Positions 10,057-16,405 of a DNA stretch of 57,643 nt are shown piece after piece. A program made the position numbers and the translations under genes. The DNA is taken from positions 1 through 57,643 of the forward strand of contig CAISOH010000192.1 in the NCBI GenBank assembly GCA_903887005.1. The letters run 5' to 3'. The notes beneath the pieces were generated by a model. The model ran no database searches. It worked only from the letters and a program-made list of their open reading frames with translations, and was not told where the DNA came from. Each line of letters begins with the position of its first letter. The stretch's first letter is position 1. The stretch comes from an uncultured Bacteroidota bacterium. Lineage in GTDB: Bacteria > Bacteroidota > Bacteroidia > Chitinophagales > Chitinophagaceae.

Positions 10057-10923
10057 ATGTTAGTAAAATTATTTGGCAGCGCGGTCTATGGAGTGGATGC
10101 AATAACTATCACGATTGAAGTGGACACTCCGGGAGGGGAAGTCGGCGTATATATTGTGGGATTGCCGGATAATGCTGTTAAGGAAAGCAAAGACAGGGTT
10201 ATATCGGCTATTCAGAATACCGGCTTTGATCGCCCGAGGGGGAGAATGGTGGTGAATATGGCCCCTGCGGATATTAAAAAGGCAGGCGCAGCATATGACT
10301 TGCCTATCGCATTAGGGTTCCTCGCCGCTACCGGGCAATTACCTCCCGAACAACTGCATGAATATGTAATAATTGGGGAGCTTTCGCTTGATGGGACAAT
10401 AAAACCCATAAAGGGGGCCCTGCCGATTGCCATCCAGACAAGGGCTGAAAAATTCAAAGGGCTTATAGTGCCCAGGGCCAATGCACGCGAAGCGGGCATG
10501 GTAAACAACCTTGAGGTATATGGTGTGGACAACATTACCGAAGTGATAGGTTTTTTCAACGGGACACAAACTTTAAAAAGAACAGTAGTAAATACCCGCG
10601 AAGAATTTTTTGACGCCCAAAGCACTTTTGAAATTGATTTCAGCGATGTAAAGGGGCAGGAGAATGTGAAGCGCGCATTAGAGATAGCAGCAGCCGGTGG
10701 CCATAACGCTATCCTGATAGGCCCGCCGGGAGCAGGTAAGACCATGCTCGCCAAACGGCTGCCTACCATATTGCCGCCGCTTAGTTTGCATGAAGCTTTA
10801 GAGACCACCAAGATACATTCGGTAGCCGGGAAATTGCCTGTAAATACTTCGCTGATAGCGCAGCGGCCATTCCGAAGTCCCCATCATACCATCTCTGAGA
10901 AAGCACTATTGTTGTTTCAGTAA
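10057..10923 (+). pseudogene. yifB: yifB/comM Mg-chelatase-like ATPase, 5' part (split by insertion)
   Basis: Residues 1-280 are genuine YifB/ComM: the N-terminal Lon-protease-like ChlI domain (MLVKLFGSAVYGVDA, VGLPDNAVKESKDRV), Walker A GPPGAGKT at about 222-229, and RPFRSPHHTIS. After Ser280 the frame runs into inserted DNA, adds eight foreign codons and stops at 10921-10923. The second half is at 16404-17105. Joining the two at the shared GA restores [11 protein letters not shown] and a 513-residue protein, the normal family length. ComM is a hexameric branch-migration helicase that helps natural transformation in Haemophilus; here Walker A and Walker B lie on separate fragments, so activity should be lost while the element is present. 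Confidence 0.95.
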
Positions 10924-10932
10924 GTAAAATAT
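10897..10932. other. attL: GA crossover core plus left 31-bp arm
   Basis: GA core at 10897-10898, spacer GAA 10899-10901, then the arm 10902-10932 (AGCACTATTG...GTAAAATAT). The arm is the exact reverse complement of 16370-16400. The two-base core is the overlap length expected for serine integrases. Confidence 0.85.
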
Positions 10933-10943
10933 ACTTCTTAAAT

Positions 10944-11594
10944 CTAATTTATTATTAACCTTCTCACTTGCTCTGGCCCGAAAGAATTACCTCTTGATGT
11001 CTTAAATCCTGCTTCATTTAATTCAAAACCAATTTGCCTTAATGACTTGCCAGTTTTGATTAGCAGGTTGATTAATTTGCCTGCTTTTTGATTATTTGAA
11101 TTAGATTTTGCTTTTTCAATCATTTTCAATGGTCCCAGTTTTCTAACTTCAATCGTAAAATTTTCAGGGCAACCTAACTTTTTTCCCTTCAACTTCAATT
11201 GTTGTAAAGCATCCGAGGTGCGAACTGCTATTCTTTTTCTTTCCCATTGTGCGAGAGCACCGAAGATGTGTATTGTTAGTTCGTTTGCGTCAGGCATATC
11301 AGCACAAATGAATTTAACTTTCGTATCCATTAATGTTGATACGAAAGTTAAATTTCTTGATAACCGATCTAATTTCGCTATTATTAAAGTAGAGTTTGTT
11401 TGTTTAGCAAGGTCAATTGCTTTAATCAATTGAGGGCGGTTATCGTTCTTTCCTGTTTCAATGTCAGTATATTCAGCAATGAGTGTTCTATTATTCAAAA
11501 ATGATAGCACAGAACTTTTTTGTGCTTCCAAACCTAAACCACTTAATCCCTGCCTTTGAGTGCTACACCTGTAATATGCTATATATTGTTCCAT
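10944..11594 (-). CDS. Small serine recombinase (resolvase/invertase family)
   Basis: 216 residues. N-terminal resolvase domain (about 1-140) with catalytic Ser11 in YYRCSTQRQ, and KLDRLSR (Arg77, Arg80). The helix equivalent to the E-helix is present (GALAQWERKRIAVRTSDAL). The C-terminus is a short HTH-like region (SLRQIGFELNEAGFKTSRG...FGPEQVRRLI), as in resolvases, without the zinc-ribbon/coiled-coil region of large integrases. It ends 12 nt inside the left arm of the element and reads outward towards it. It could resolve dimers of the circular form or act on its own site at 11615-11654. It is a second recombinase in addition to the large one at the other end. Confidence 0.9.
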   Translation of the reverse strand: MEQYIAYYRCSTQRQGLSGLGLEAQKSSVLSFLNNRTLIAEYTDIETGKNDNRPQLIKAIDLAKQTNSTLIIAKLDRLSRNLTFVSTLMDTKVKFICADMPDANELTIHIFGALAQWERKRIAVRTSDALQQLKLKGKKLGCPENFTIEVRKLGPLKMIEKAKSNSNNQKAGKLINLLIKTGKSLRQIGFELNEAGFKTSRGNSFGPEQVRRLIIN

Positions 11595-11614
11595 TTGGCT
11601 AACCTACGGAGGTT

Positions 11615-11654
11615 GTGTCACAAAACGGAATCCCTCGTTAGCATTTTGTGGCAC
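11615..11654. promoter_or_regulatory. Dyad upstream of the small recombinase (possible res site or operator)
   Basis: 11-bp arms 11615-11625 (GTGTCACAAAA) and 11644-11654 (TTTTGTGGCAC) pair with one G-T mismatch around an 18-nt centre. The dyad lies between the recombinase start (11594) and the stop of the next gene (11706). Resolvase-type recombinases usually bind dyads directly upstream of their gene. Confidence 0.45.
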
Positions 11655-11705
11655 TATTTATCCACAAATAAAATTGAACCTTTTTCCAGCCAGCCTATTA
11701 ATAAA

Positions 11706-12557
11706 TTAATCTTCATTATTATCAACAACTTTCTCAGTGAAAGGGGCTAAATTTATCATGGATATTTTATTGTTAATATATTCTAAACTATCCTCCGGTT
11801 TCCCTTTTAGTATTTCGTGTGAATACCCGGTGGTATTGTAAATTATCTGTGCTAACTGATATACCCAATAAGTCATACTCATTTGAATAATATGACCGTT
11901 AATTTCCTTAGCCATCTGCGTTATTCTGCTTCCATCCCCAATTCTATCAACCAAAATTATTGTTGTCATAGTATGCGAAACAGCACCAACAGTCATGTGA
12001 GTTTCAAACCTACTTACTTTGTCAAGAGAGATTTCAGTATTACCCGGACCTATAAATCCAATGTCAAATCTAACCCCAATTCCAGGCTTTATTAAAATTG
12101 TAGCATCACTTTCTCTTTTTGTCTCTCGTTGACTTAACCAAAAAACCATATGAGATTCAACTGAAATAGAATCAACATATTTAAATCCTAAAATAGAAAG
12201 TACTGACCCTAACACTAATTTTTCAAAAAGTTTGCCGTACATACTTTTTTCCGATCCCCTAATCGCCAAAGCCTGTGTACCAATTGCTAAAAATAAATGT
12301 ATTAACGACTTCCATTTAAATGTAACATCCTCAATAGAAAAATGACTATCAATCTCACCATACAATTCTATGTTCTTTTTAGTTGTAGAATCCAGTGTCT
12401 TTTCAAGGTTATCCAAATAGGTATCTAAATTTTCATCTTTTCCCCTCAGGACATTTTGAATACTCTTACTTGTGAGTCCAACAATCCATAATATAAATGC
12501 TTTCTCCTCTGGCGTTAATTTAGATTTTAATTCTCTTTTGACTAATTCTTTCCACAC
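11706..12557 (-). CDS. Putative type II restriction endonuclease (CfrBI-like)
   Basis: 283 residues, no signal peptide or membrane segment. From memory, the middle part resembles the CfrBI restriction endonuclease family (recognition CCWWGG): SMYGKLFEKLVLGSVLSILG (about 105-124), then RESDATILIKPG (148-159) and VRFDIGFIGPGNTEISLDKV (162-181). Asp165, Glu175 and Lys180 could be the acidic/lysine cluster of a PD-(D/E)xK fold, but spacing differs from the strict ExK form. The N-terminus is helical with a conserved-looking LWIVGLTSKSIQNVLRG. CfrBI-type enzymes are normally paired with a divergent cytosine methylase; none is in this element. The call is an inference; it could be another nuclease or an unrelated cargo protein. 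Confidence 0.5.
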   Translation of the reverse strand: MWKELVKRELKSKLTPEEKAFILWIVGLTSKSIQNVLRGKDENLDTYLDNLEKTLDSTTKKNIELYGEIDSHFSIEDVTFKWKSLIHLFLAIGTQALAIRGSEKSMYGKLFEKLVLGSVLSILGFKYVDSISVESHMVFWLSQRETKRESDATILIKPGIGVRFDIGFIGPGNTEISLDKVSRFETHMTVGAVSHTMTTIILVDRIGDGSRITQMAKEINGHIIQMSMTYWVYQLAQIIYNTTGYSHEILKGKPEDSLEYINNKISMINLAPFTEKVVDNNED

Positions 12558-12610
12558 TACAGGCTAAAAATGAAGCTGGGTTTGCAGTTTCATTTTTTTT
12601 GTGTTTCTTT

Positions 12611-12702
12611 GTAGTGTATAAATTGTGCACTACATGGCATTCATTCGTAAAATCAAGAAAGGAGACGCTATATTGGATACTCAATTACAAAAACATAATT
12701 AA
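12611..12702 (+). pseudogene. Remnant of an IS4/IS1634-type transposase start
   Basis: ATG at 12634 opens a 22-codon frame beginning MAFIRKIKKGDAI, the typical first residues of a group of IS4/IS1634-like transposases (MAF(I/V)RKIKK...YLAEVE...), then diverges and stops at 12700-12702. A small dyad GTAGTG/CACTAC (12611-12616, 12628-12633) directly precedes the ATG. Only the beginning is left; the rest overlaps an ORF on the other strand. It suggests that the cargo region of the element was assembled or trimmed by an IS. Confidence 0.4.
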
Positions 12703-12937
12703 TATGTTCCTTGCTGTTTTTATAGTCATTTTTGATACGGTTGAAAAGTCTATTAGTAATTACATGGTTCAATTCTTTTTCGTGCTTACAACCAGTATTA
12801 GTAATCGTTATTGAATAAATAGAATTGCGGCATAGGGCAAATTTCTTTTGAGAAACTAAATAACCACATGCTTCTTTTATATCGTTAATCACAAATTCAG
12901 TTGTTTTAATTCCTCTGGTCTTTTTAAATAGTTCCAT
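12668..12937 (-). CDS. Hypothetical protein of the element
   Basis: 89 residues (MELFKKTRGIKTTEFVINDI...HINYVFVIEYPI), basic, without signal peptide or membrane segment. I do not recognise the family. Its 3' end overlaps the transposase remnant on the other strand, so the C-terminus may not be original. It lies upstream of the putative endonuclease gene in the same direction with a 110-nt gap. Coding is plausible from length and amino-acid make-up but not proven. Confidence 0.4.
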   Translation of the reverse strand: MELFKKTRGIKTTEFVINDIKEACGYLVSQKKFALCRNSIYSITITNTGCKHEKELNHVITNRLFNRIKNDYKNSKEHINYVFVIEYPI

Positions 12938-12966
12938 TGTTATAGGTTAGGTATTATTCAATCACA

Positions 12967-13023
12967 GGGCTATTAAGATAGCCCCATGGGTTGATAAAAT
13001 ATAAGTAATTGCCAGTAATTGCC
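12967..13023. repeat. Small hairpin and 10-bp tandem repeat inside the element
   Basis: A perfect 7-bp stem (12967-12973 with 12978-12984, loop TAAG) lies between two minus-strand genes but has no T-run on either side. Next to it AGTAATTGCC occurs twice in tandem (13004-13013 and 13014-13023). Both may be protein-binding sites; no function is shown. Confidence 0.35.
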
Positions 13024-13072
13024 GTGATAACACTTTTTATTCCAGAGTAGTGAAAACTCATCATTATATTTT

Positions 13073-13213
13073 TTATAGTCTTGTAGGCGTAATAATTCCG
13101 AACACCAACTTATGATACATGAATAGAACATTTTCTGCCGTCACCTCTTTCTTATTCGCTTTCACCATTTCTATTGCCAATTTCAATAATTCCTTCTTAA
13201 ATGCTTCTTTCAT
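13073..13213 (-). CDS. Small hypothetical protein (46 aa) of the element
   Basis: ATG at 13213 opens a 46-residue frame (MKEAFKKELLKLAIEMVKAN...LVFGIITPTRL) ending with TAA at 13073-13075. It overlaps the 3' end of the HTH gene by 17 nt in another frame, the tight packing expected in small mobile-element operons. The peptide is Lys/Glu-rich and predicted helical. No family recognised. Confidence 0.4.
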   Translation of the reverse strand: MKEAFKKELLKLAIEMVKANKKEVTAENVLFMYHKLVFGIITPTRL

Positions 13214-13445
13214 AAACTTTGTTTTTTTGTTTTCCCTGGACCTGCTTTTTAACTAAATAGTCTATAAAATCAATGAGCGGTTCTTCTTTAAAGAGATGTT
13301 TGTTTTTGTATTTGATATAACTTTCCGGTGGGAAATTGTATCCTTTGATTTGGCGTTTTAAAAATGATAGATTTAAACCGAGCAAATCCTTAATCATATT
13401 TATATCGTACAATCTTTCGGTCAGGTTATTATTATATGTTATCAT
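13197..13445 (-). CDS. HTH protein, possible excisionase-like factor
   Basis: 82 residues. The segment YDINMIKDLLGLNLSFLKRQ followed by YNFPPESYIKYKNKHLFKEE reads like the winged-helix of MerR/Xis-type proteins: a helix-turn-helix, then a beta wing with aromatic residues and a Lys-rich tail. Small proteins of this type often act as recombination directionality factors or repressors of integrative elements. It overlaps its neighbours on both sides (14 nt with the 60-aa gene upstream, 17 nt with the 46-aa gene downstream), so the genes are likely co-transcribed and translationally coupled. The assignment is inferred from pattern only. Confidence 0.5.
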   Translation of the reverse strand: MITYNNNLTERLYDINMIKDLLGLNLSFLKRQIKGYNFPPESYIKYKNKHLFKEEPLIDFIDYLVKKQVQGKQKNKVYERSI

Positions 13446-13614
13446 CGCCTCGCATTATTTTGTTGAACTCATCCTGTAATTCCCATATTGAGGGCCATTT
13501 TTTACTTTCTGGCTCAGTTGAACTAATATATTCATTTAGTTCTTTGCTCTCCTTTATTTGTGCTTGTAACCTTTCTCTTACAAACGTTTTGAAATCTGTT
13601 GTTAAATAACTCAT
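13432..13614 (-). CDS. Small hypothetical protein (60 aa) of the element
   Basis: 60 residues (MSYLTTDFKTFVRERLQAQI...WPSIWELQDEFNKIMRGDDNI), charged, probably two or three helices. The stop overlaps the start region of the HTH gene by 14 nt. No family recognised. Its position at the head of a run of overlapping genes, after the terminator at 13705-13725, suggests it starts its own transcript. Confidence 0.45.
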   Translation of the reverse strand: MSYLTTDFKTFVRERLQAQIKESKELNEYISSTEPESKKWPSIWELQDEFNKIMRGDDNI

Positions 13615-13704
13615 TTTTGTTTTTTTGTTTTTATATCAGTTGAACCGATTTGATTTAGTATATATATAAAATCAAATGTCCCCTTTTGATTAAAGCAATA
13701 AAAA

Positions 13705-13725
13705 ACCTCCCGAAATGTGGGAGGT
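13705..13725 (-). terminator. Intrinsic terminator of the 155-aa gene
   Basis: Perfect 7-bp GC-rich stem ACCTCCC/GGGAGGT (13705-13711, 13719-13725). Read on the minus strand it is followed by TTTTTTATTG. It lies 38 nt after the stop of the gene at 13764-14231. Confidence 0.8.
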
Positions 13726-13763
13726 CTATTTTTCAAATCAATTTATGTATAATGGTGAAGGAG

Positions 13764-14231
13764 TTAGGCGGCGACAGGCTTTTTGAATTTACTTTTAAAG
13801 GGATTTGATAAGTCTAGTTCAACCAACCTAATGATTTCAGCGTCAGTATGAGTTTCTTTGCCTTTTAACTCAGCAATTAATTCAACCTTCTCTAAATTCG
13901 TTAGTCTCTCAACTTCGGTATATACTTCACGAAATTTGAGCGGCAAACTAACTGGATTAATAGTTCCGTCTCTCTTAATGACAAGTAGTATTTGTGTCTT
14001 AAAGATTTTGCCGTCACATGCCTCGTCCAAATAATCTTGTATCTGGTTTGTATCAACTATTGGCTCCAATAGCATATTTTTAAAGTGTTCTAATACTTCG
14101 GCTTCTTTTTGAATTTGACGAGCCGCTAATAATTCTAACACCGCCGGATCAGAAATACTGGCTGTTGAAATAATTTCATTACCTGATTTTGTAGTTTTTT
14201 TAGACATATCAATACCATTTTTAAAAGGCAA
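13764..14231 (-). CDS. Hypothetical protein of the element (155 aa)
   Basis: 155 residues from ATG 14231, or 147 from the internal ATG at 14207 (MSKKTTKSGNEI), which leaves more room for the upstream dyads. The N-terminus is Lys/Ser/Thr-rich, then a helical region (LLAARQIQKEAEVLEHFKNM), a beta segment (KTQILLVIKRDGTINPVSLP) and an acidic/helical C-terminal part ending in a basic tail. No family recognised. It is transcribed alone (terminator at 13705-13725) and divergently from the 59-aa gene, with two dyads between them, the arrangement of an autoregulated control gene. Confidence 0.5.
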   Translation of the reverse strand: MPFKNGIDMSKKTTKSGNEIISTASISDPAVLELLAARQIQKEAEVLEHFKNMLLEPIVDTNQIQDYLDEACDGKIFKTQILLVIKRDGTINPVSLPLKFREVYTEVERLTNLEKVELIAELKGKETHTDAEIIRLVELDLSNPFKSKFKKPVAA

Positions 14232-14256
14232 AACAAAAGTAAAACAATCAATCTAT

Positions 14257-14327
14257 ACATATTGTTAAAAATCAATATGTGTTAATCTTATACGACATAA
14301 ACTTAACCAAGATTAAGTTTATGTCGT
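14257..14327. promoter_or_regulatory. Divergent control region with two dyads
   Basis: Between the divergent genes at 14231 (minus) and 14375 (plus) lie two perfect inverted repeats: ACATATTG/CAATATGT (14257-14264, 14273-14280) and a 15-bp repeat ACGACATAAACTTAA/TTAAGTTTATGTCGT (14292-14306, 14313-14327; 6-nt centre). Neither has a T-run in terminator position for a flanking gene, so operators for a control protein are more likely. Confidence 0.6.
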
Positions 14328-14374
14328 CATCAATAAACTTGATTGTTTGAAAGGAAAGCAATTAATTTTGTGAA

Positions 14375-14554
14375 ATGACAAGCGATGAACTAACCTTAAT
14401 TCAAAACCAGATTTATACACAGATACTATTAGGCGAATTCAAACGCCAAAGAAAGGAAGGAGCCAAAGAAAACGCTGACTTTCTTATTGATAAGTATCAA
14501 ATAGATAAAATGACTGCTGAAAAATTAAAAAAGATTTTAGCCGAAAATTACTAA
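14375..14554 (+). CDS. Small hypothetical protein (59 aa) of the element
   Basis: ATG 14375 to TAA 14552-14554, 59 residues (MTSDELTLIQNQIYTQILLG...MTAEKLKKILAENY). The protein is highly helical with a balanced charge pattern. AAGGA occurs about 20 nt before the ATG. It is the only plus-strand gene of the element, sits behind the double dyad, and converges with the large recombinase gene (stop at 14569, 15-nt gap). No family recognised; position suggests a regulator or a directionality factor. Confidence 0.5.
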   Translation: MTSDELTLIQNQIYTQILLGEFKRQRKEGAKENADFLIDKYQIDKMTAEKLKKILAENY

Positions 14555-14568
14555 CCGAACTATTAAAC

Positions 14569-16320
14569 CTAAAAGCCTGTAATAGTTATCCCCTCGCCAT
14601 AATCTTCATTTGAATTTTTCACCTCTTGATGTTTCAAAATAGTAAGTGCTTTTGATTCGGTTCTTATTTTATGCCAATTCTTTTTGTAGATAACATCAAT
14701 CTCACCTTTGAGGTGAAATTGTGTCAATTGATCCAATTTGTAGTAAATGAAAATGTTGTGATGATAGTTATCGGTTTGAGAATTGTCCGACATAATAATA
14801 ATCTTATCCACAAACGCCCTTACATAACTTTGCTTTTCTTCAAACGTCTCAGCAATTTTCATTCCTTTTGTAAATTCCTTCACTACTTGTAGTATTGGTC
14901 TTTTATTGATTACCAAAAAGTTATCGTTCTCAACATCTTTTATCATTCCCTGTTGTTTTTCAATTTCGCCTTCATACTCTTTCATTAGAGAATTATATAC
15001 CGAATCCTTTATCTTCCCTTCATTATAGTTCCTTGCAAGTGATAGGAGATGTTTAGTGTTTTCAGCAATTACGCTTTCACCATGTTCTTTGGTCTTATAG
15101 TACATTTTTACACCCTCTCCACTTTCCATGTATTTGTAAGTATTAATTACCTCTTTTTCAAAATTTAGCAAGTTGTTCCAGACTAAATTCTCCAAATAAT
15201 CTATATCAATGCCTCTATTTCCGCACCACTCCGCTTTATATCTATGACTTAAACACTTATAGGCTTTATCTCTTAAATCAATTCTCTTATGACCGTAAAA
15301 ACTTTTGCCACACTTTCCACACCTAATTAGCCCCTTTAATAGAAATTGATTTACAACCTTTCCCACATTAGTATAAGGTGCTCTTTTGAATTTCATTTTT
15401 TCTTTCATTAGGGTTTGAACAAGGTCAAATTTTTCAGCGTCAATAATAGGCGGAACTGAGATAGTTAATTCAGCCCATTTTTTATCGCCTTTATAAGTTG
15501 TGTTCGTCAATAATGAATATACGACTGAGTCACGCCAAACAAAATCTTTTGCTTTTTTTACTTTATTAACAATCTCTTTTTCTCCTGTTTGCTTATTTGT
15601 AACACTAATTTTAATTGTCATATCACCATCGGAGTTCTTAATCAAATTTCTTTTTGTCGGAATTCCTTTTTCATTTAATAAGCCAGCAATTGTTTGTGCG
15701 CCTTTGCCTTCTATATACCACTTAAAAATCTGTTTGATTACTTTCGCTTGCTCCTTATTTACCACCAATTTCTTATCCACCTTGTCATAGCCATATAGCA
15801 TTAATCCACCTCCGCCTGCTGTGTTGCCAGCCAAAATTGAATTTTTTGCGCCCGCACTTGTTCTTACTTTAATTAAGTTTCTTTCCTGACTGGCAAATAG
15901 TCCTTGAAATCTCATTGCCAATTCAACCGTTTCATTTTTTATATCAACTTCTCCACTTTTATCAAAAATTCTTATCCCAGATTTCTTAAACATGGTAATT
16001 AATACCTGTGGTTCAATATAATCACCATCTCTACTTAACCTATCAATTTGAACTGTATATAAACCACCAATACCACCTTCACCCAATAAGTTTATTAAAC
16101 TTTTAATGCCTGGTCTATCAACCCAGTTAATGTCACCCGATACGCCAGAATCATCAAACACTTTGTAAGTCCAACCTAATTCTTTCGCTTTAACTATGCC
16201 CCTATCCATTTGATCCTGTAATGAGTATCCCTCTTTAACTTGCCTGCCGGTGCTAACACGAATATAAATTGCTAGGTGATTTGGCAGAATTTTCTCTATT
16301 TTGCTTTTCTTTTTACTCAT
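14569..16320 (-). CDS. Large serine recombinase (site-specific integrase)
   Basis: 583 residues. Resolvase catalytic domain at about 15-165 with catalytic Ser23 in YIRVSTGRQ, Arg21, and QIDRLSR (Arg94, Arg97). The Recombinase domain follows (LMLYGYDKVDKKLVV...VVYSLLTNTTYKG), then a zinc ribbon with Cys334/Cys337 (IRCGKCGKSFYG) and Cys356/Cys366, and a long helical/coiled-coil segment at about 380-500. This is the full architecture of phiC31/Bxb1-like integrases. The gene starts 50 nt from the right inverted repeat, the usual int-att order, and is the obvious enzyme for insertion into yifB. On the minus strand TATCTTAG upstream is close to a -7 box. Confidence 0.95.
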   Translation of the reverse strand: MSKKKSKIEKILPNHLAIYIRVSTGRQVKEGYSLQDQMDRGIVKAKELGWTYKVFDDSGVSGDINWVDRPGIKSLINLLGEGGIGGLYTVQIDRLSRDGDYIEPQVLITMFKKSGIRIFDKSGEVDIKNETVELAMRFQGLFASQERNLIKVRTSAGAKNSILAGNTAGGGGLMLYGYDKVDKKLVVNKEQAKVIKQIFKWYIEGKGAQTIAGLLNEKGIPTKRNLIKNSDGDMTIKISVTNKQTGEKEIVNKVKKAKDFVWRDSVVYSLLTNTTYKGDKKWAELTISVPPIIDAEKFDLVQTLMKEKMKFKRAPYTNVGKVVNQFLLKGLIRCGKCGKSFYGHKRIDLRDKAYKCLSHRYKAEWCGNRGIDIDYLENLVWNNLLNFEKEVINTYKYMESGEGVKMYYKTKEHGESVIAENTKHLLSLARNYNEGKIKDSVYNSLMKEYEGEIEKQQGMIKDVENDNFLVINKRPILQVVKEFTKGMKIAETFEEKQSYVRAFVDKIIIMSDNSQTDNYHHNIFIYYKLDQLTQFHLKGEIDVIYKKNWHKIRTESKALTILKHQEVKNSNEDYGEGITITGF

Positions 16321-16369
16321 ATAATTTGCTCTTTGACATATCCAGACATCCGAATACTACTAAGATAGC

Positions 16370-16405
16370 ATATTTTACTTACTGAAACAACAATAGTGCT
16401 CCCGA
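16370..16405. other. attR: right 31-bp arm plus GA crossover core
   Basis: Arm 16370-16400 (ATATTTTAC...CAATAGTGCT), spacer CCC 16401-16403, GA core 16404-16405, after which yifB resumes. In the circular form the joined ends would read arm - CCC GA GAA - arm, i.e. a perfect 31-bp inverted repeat with GA exactly in the middle of an 8-nt centre. Confidence 0.85.

Larger units (their letters stand above)
10897..16403. mobile_element. 5.5-kb serine-recombinase integrative element inserted in yifB
   Basis: Boundaries come from the interrupted yifB frame: left flank ...ATCTCT-GA (GA at 10897-10898), right flank GA-TGCTGC... (GA at 16404-16405). Removing 10897-16403 rebuilds an uninterrupted yifB. 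Perfect 31-bp inverted repeats (10902-10932 and 16370-16400) lie three bases inside each crossover point. Contents, mostly on the minus strand: small serine recombinase, putative restriction endonuclease, an IS remnant, a run of small genes including an HTH protein, and a large serine recombinase next to the right end. No relaxase, conjugation or phage structural gene is visible. The DNA is clearly richer in A+T than the flanking genes. It is best described as a small integrative element, possibly mobilised in trans. Confidence 0.92.

Noticed and set aside
12967-12984. Perfect 7-bp hairpin as a terminator
   Set aside because: No T-run follows on either strand; kept only as a small structural repeat.
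11706-14554. A methyltransferase partner for the putative endonuclease
   Set aside because: I searched all element frames on both strands for SAM-binding and catalytic motifs (FxGxG, DPPY/SPPY/NPPY, PCQ) and found none.
10902-16400. Interpretation of the 31-bp inverted repeats as ends of a DDE transposon
   Set aside because: No DDE transposase is present, three unequal bases (GAA, CCC) lie between the repeats and the target, and the overlap is a 2-bp GA, which fits a serine integrase better.
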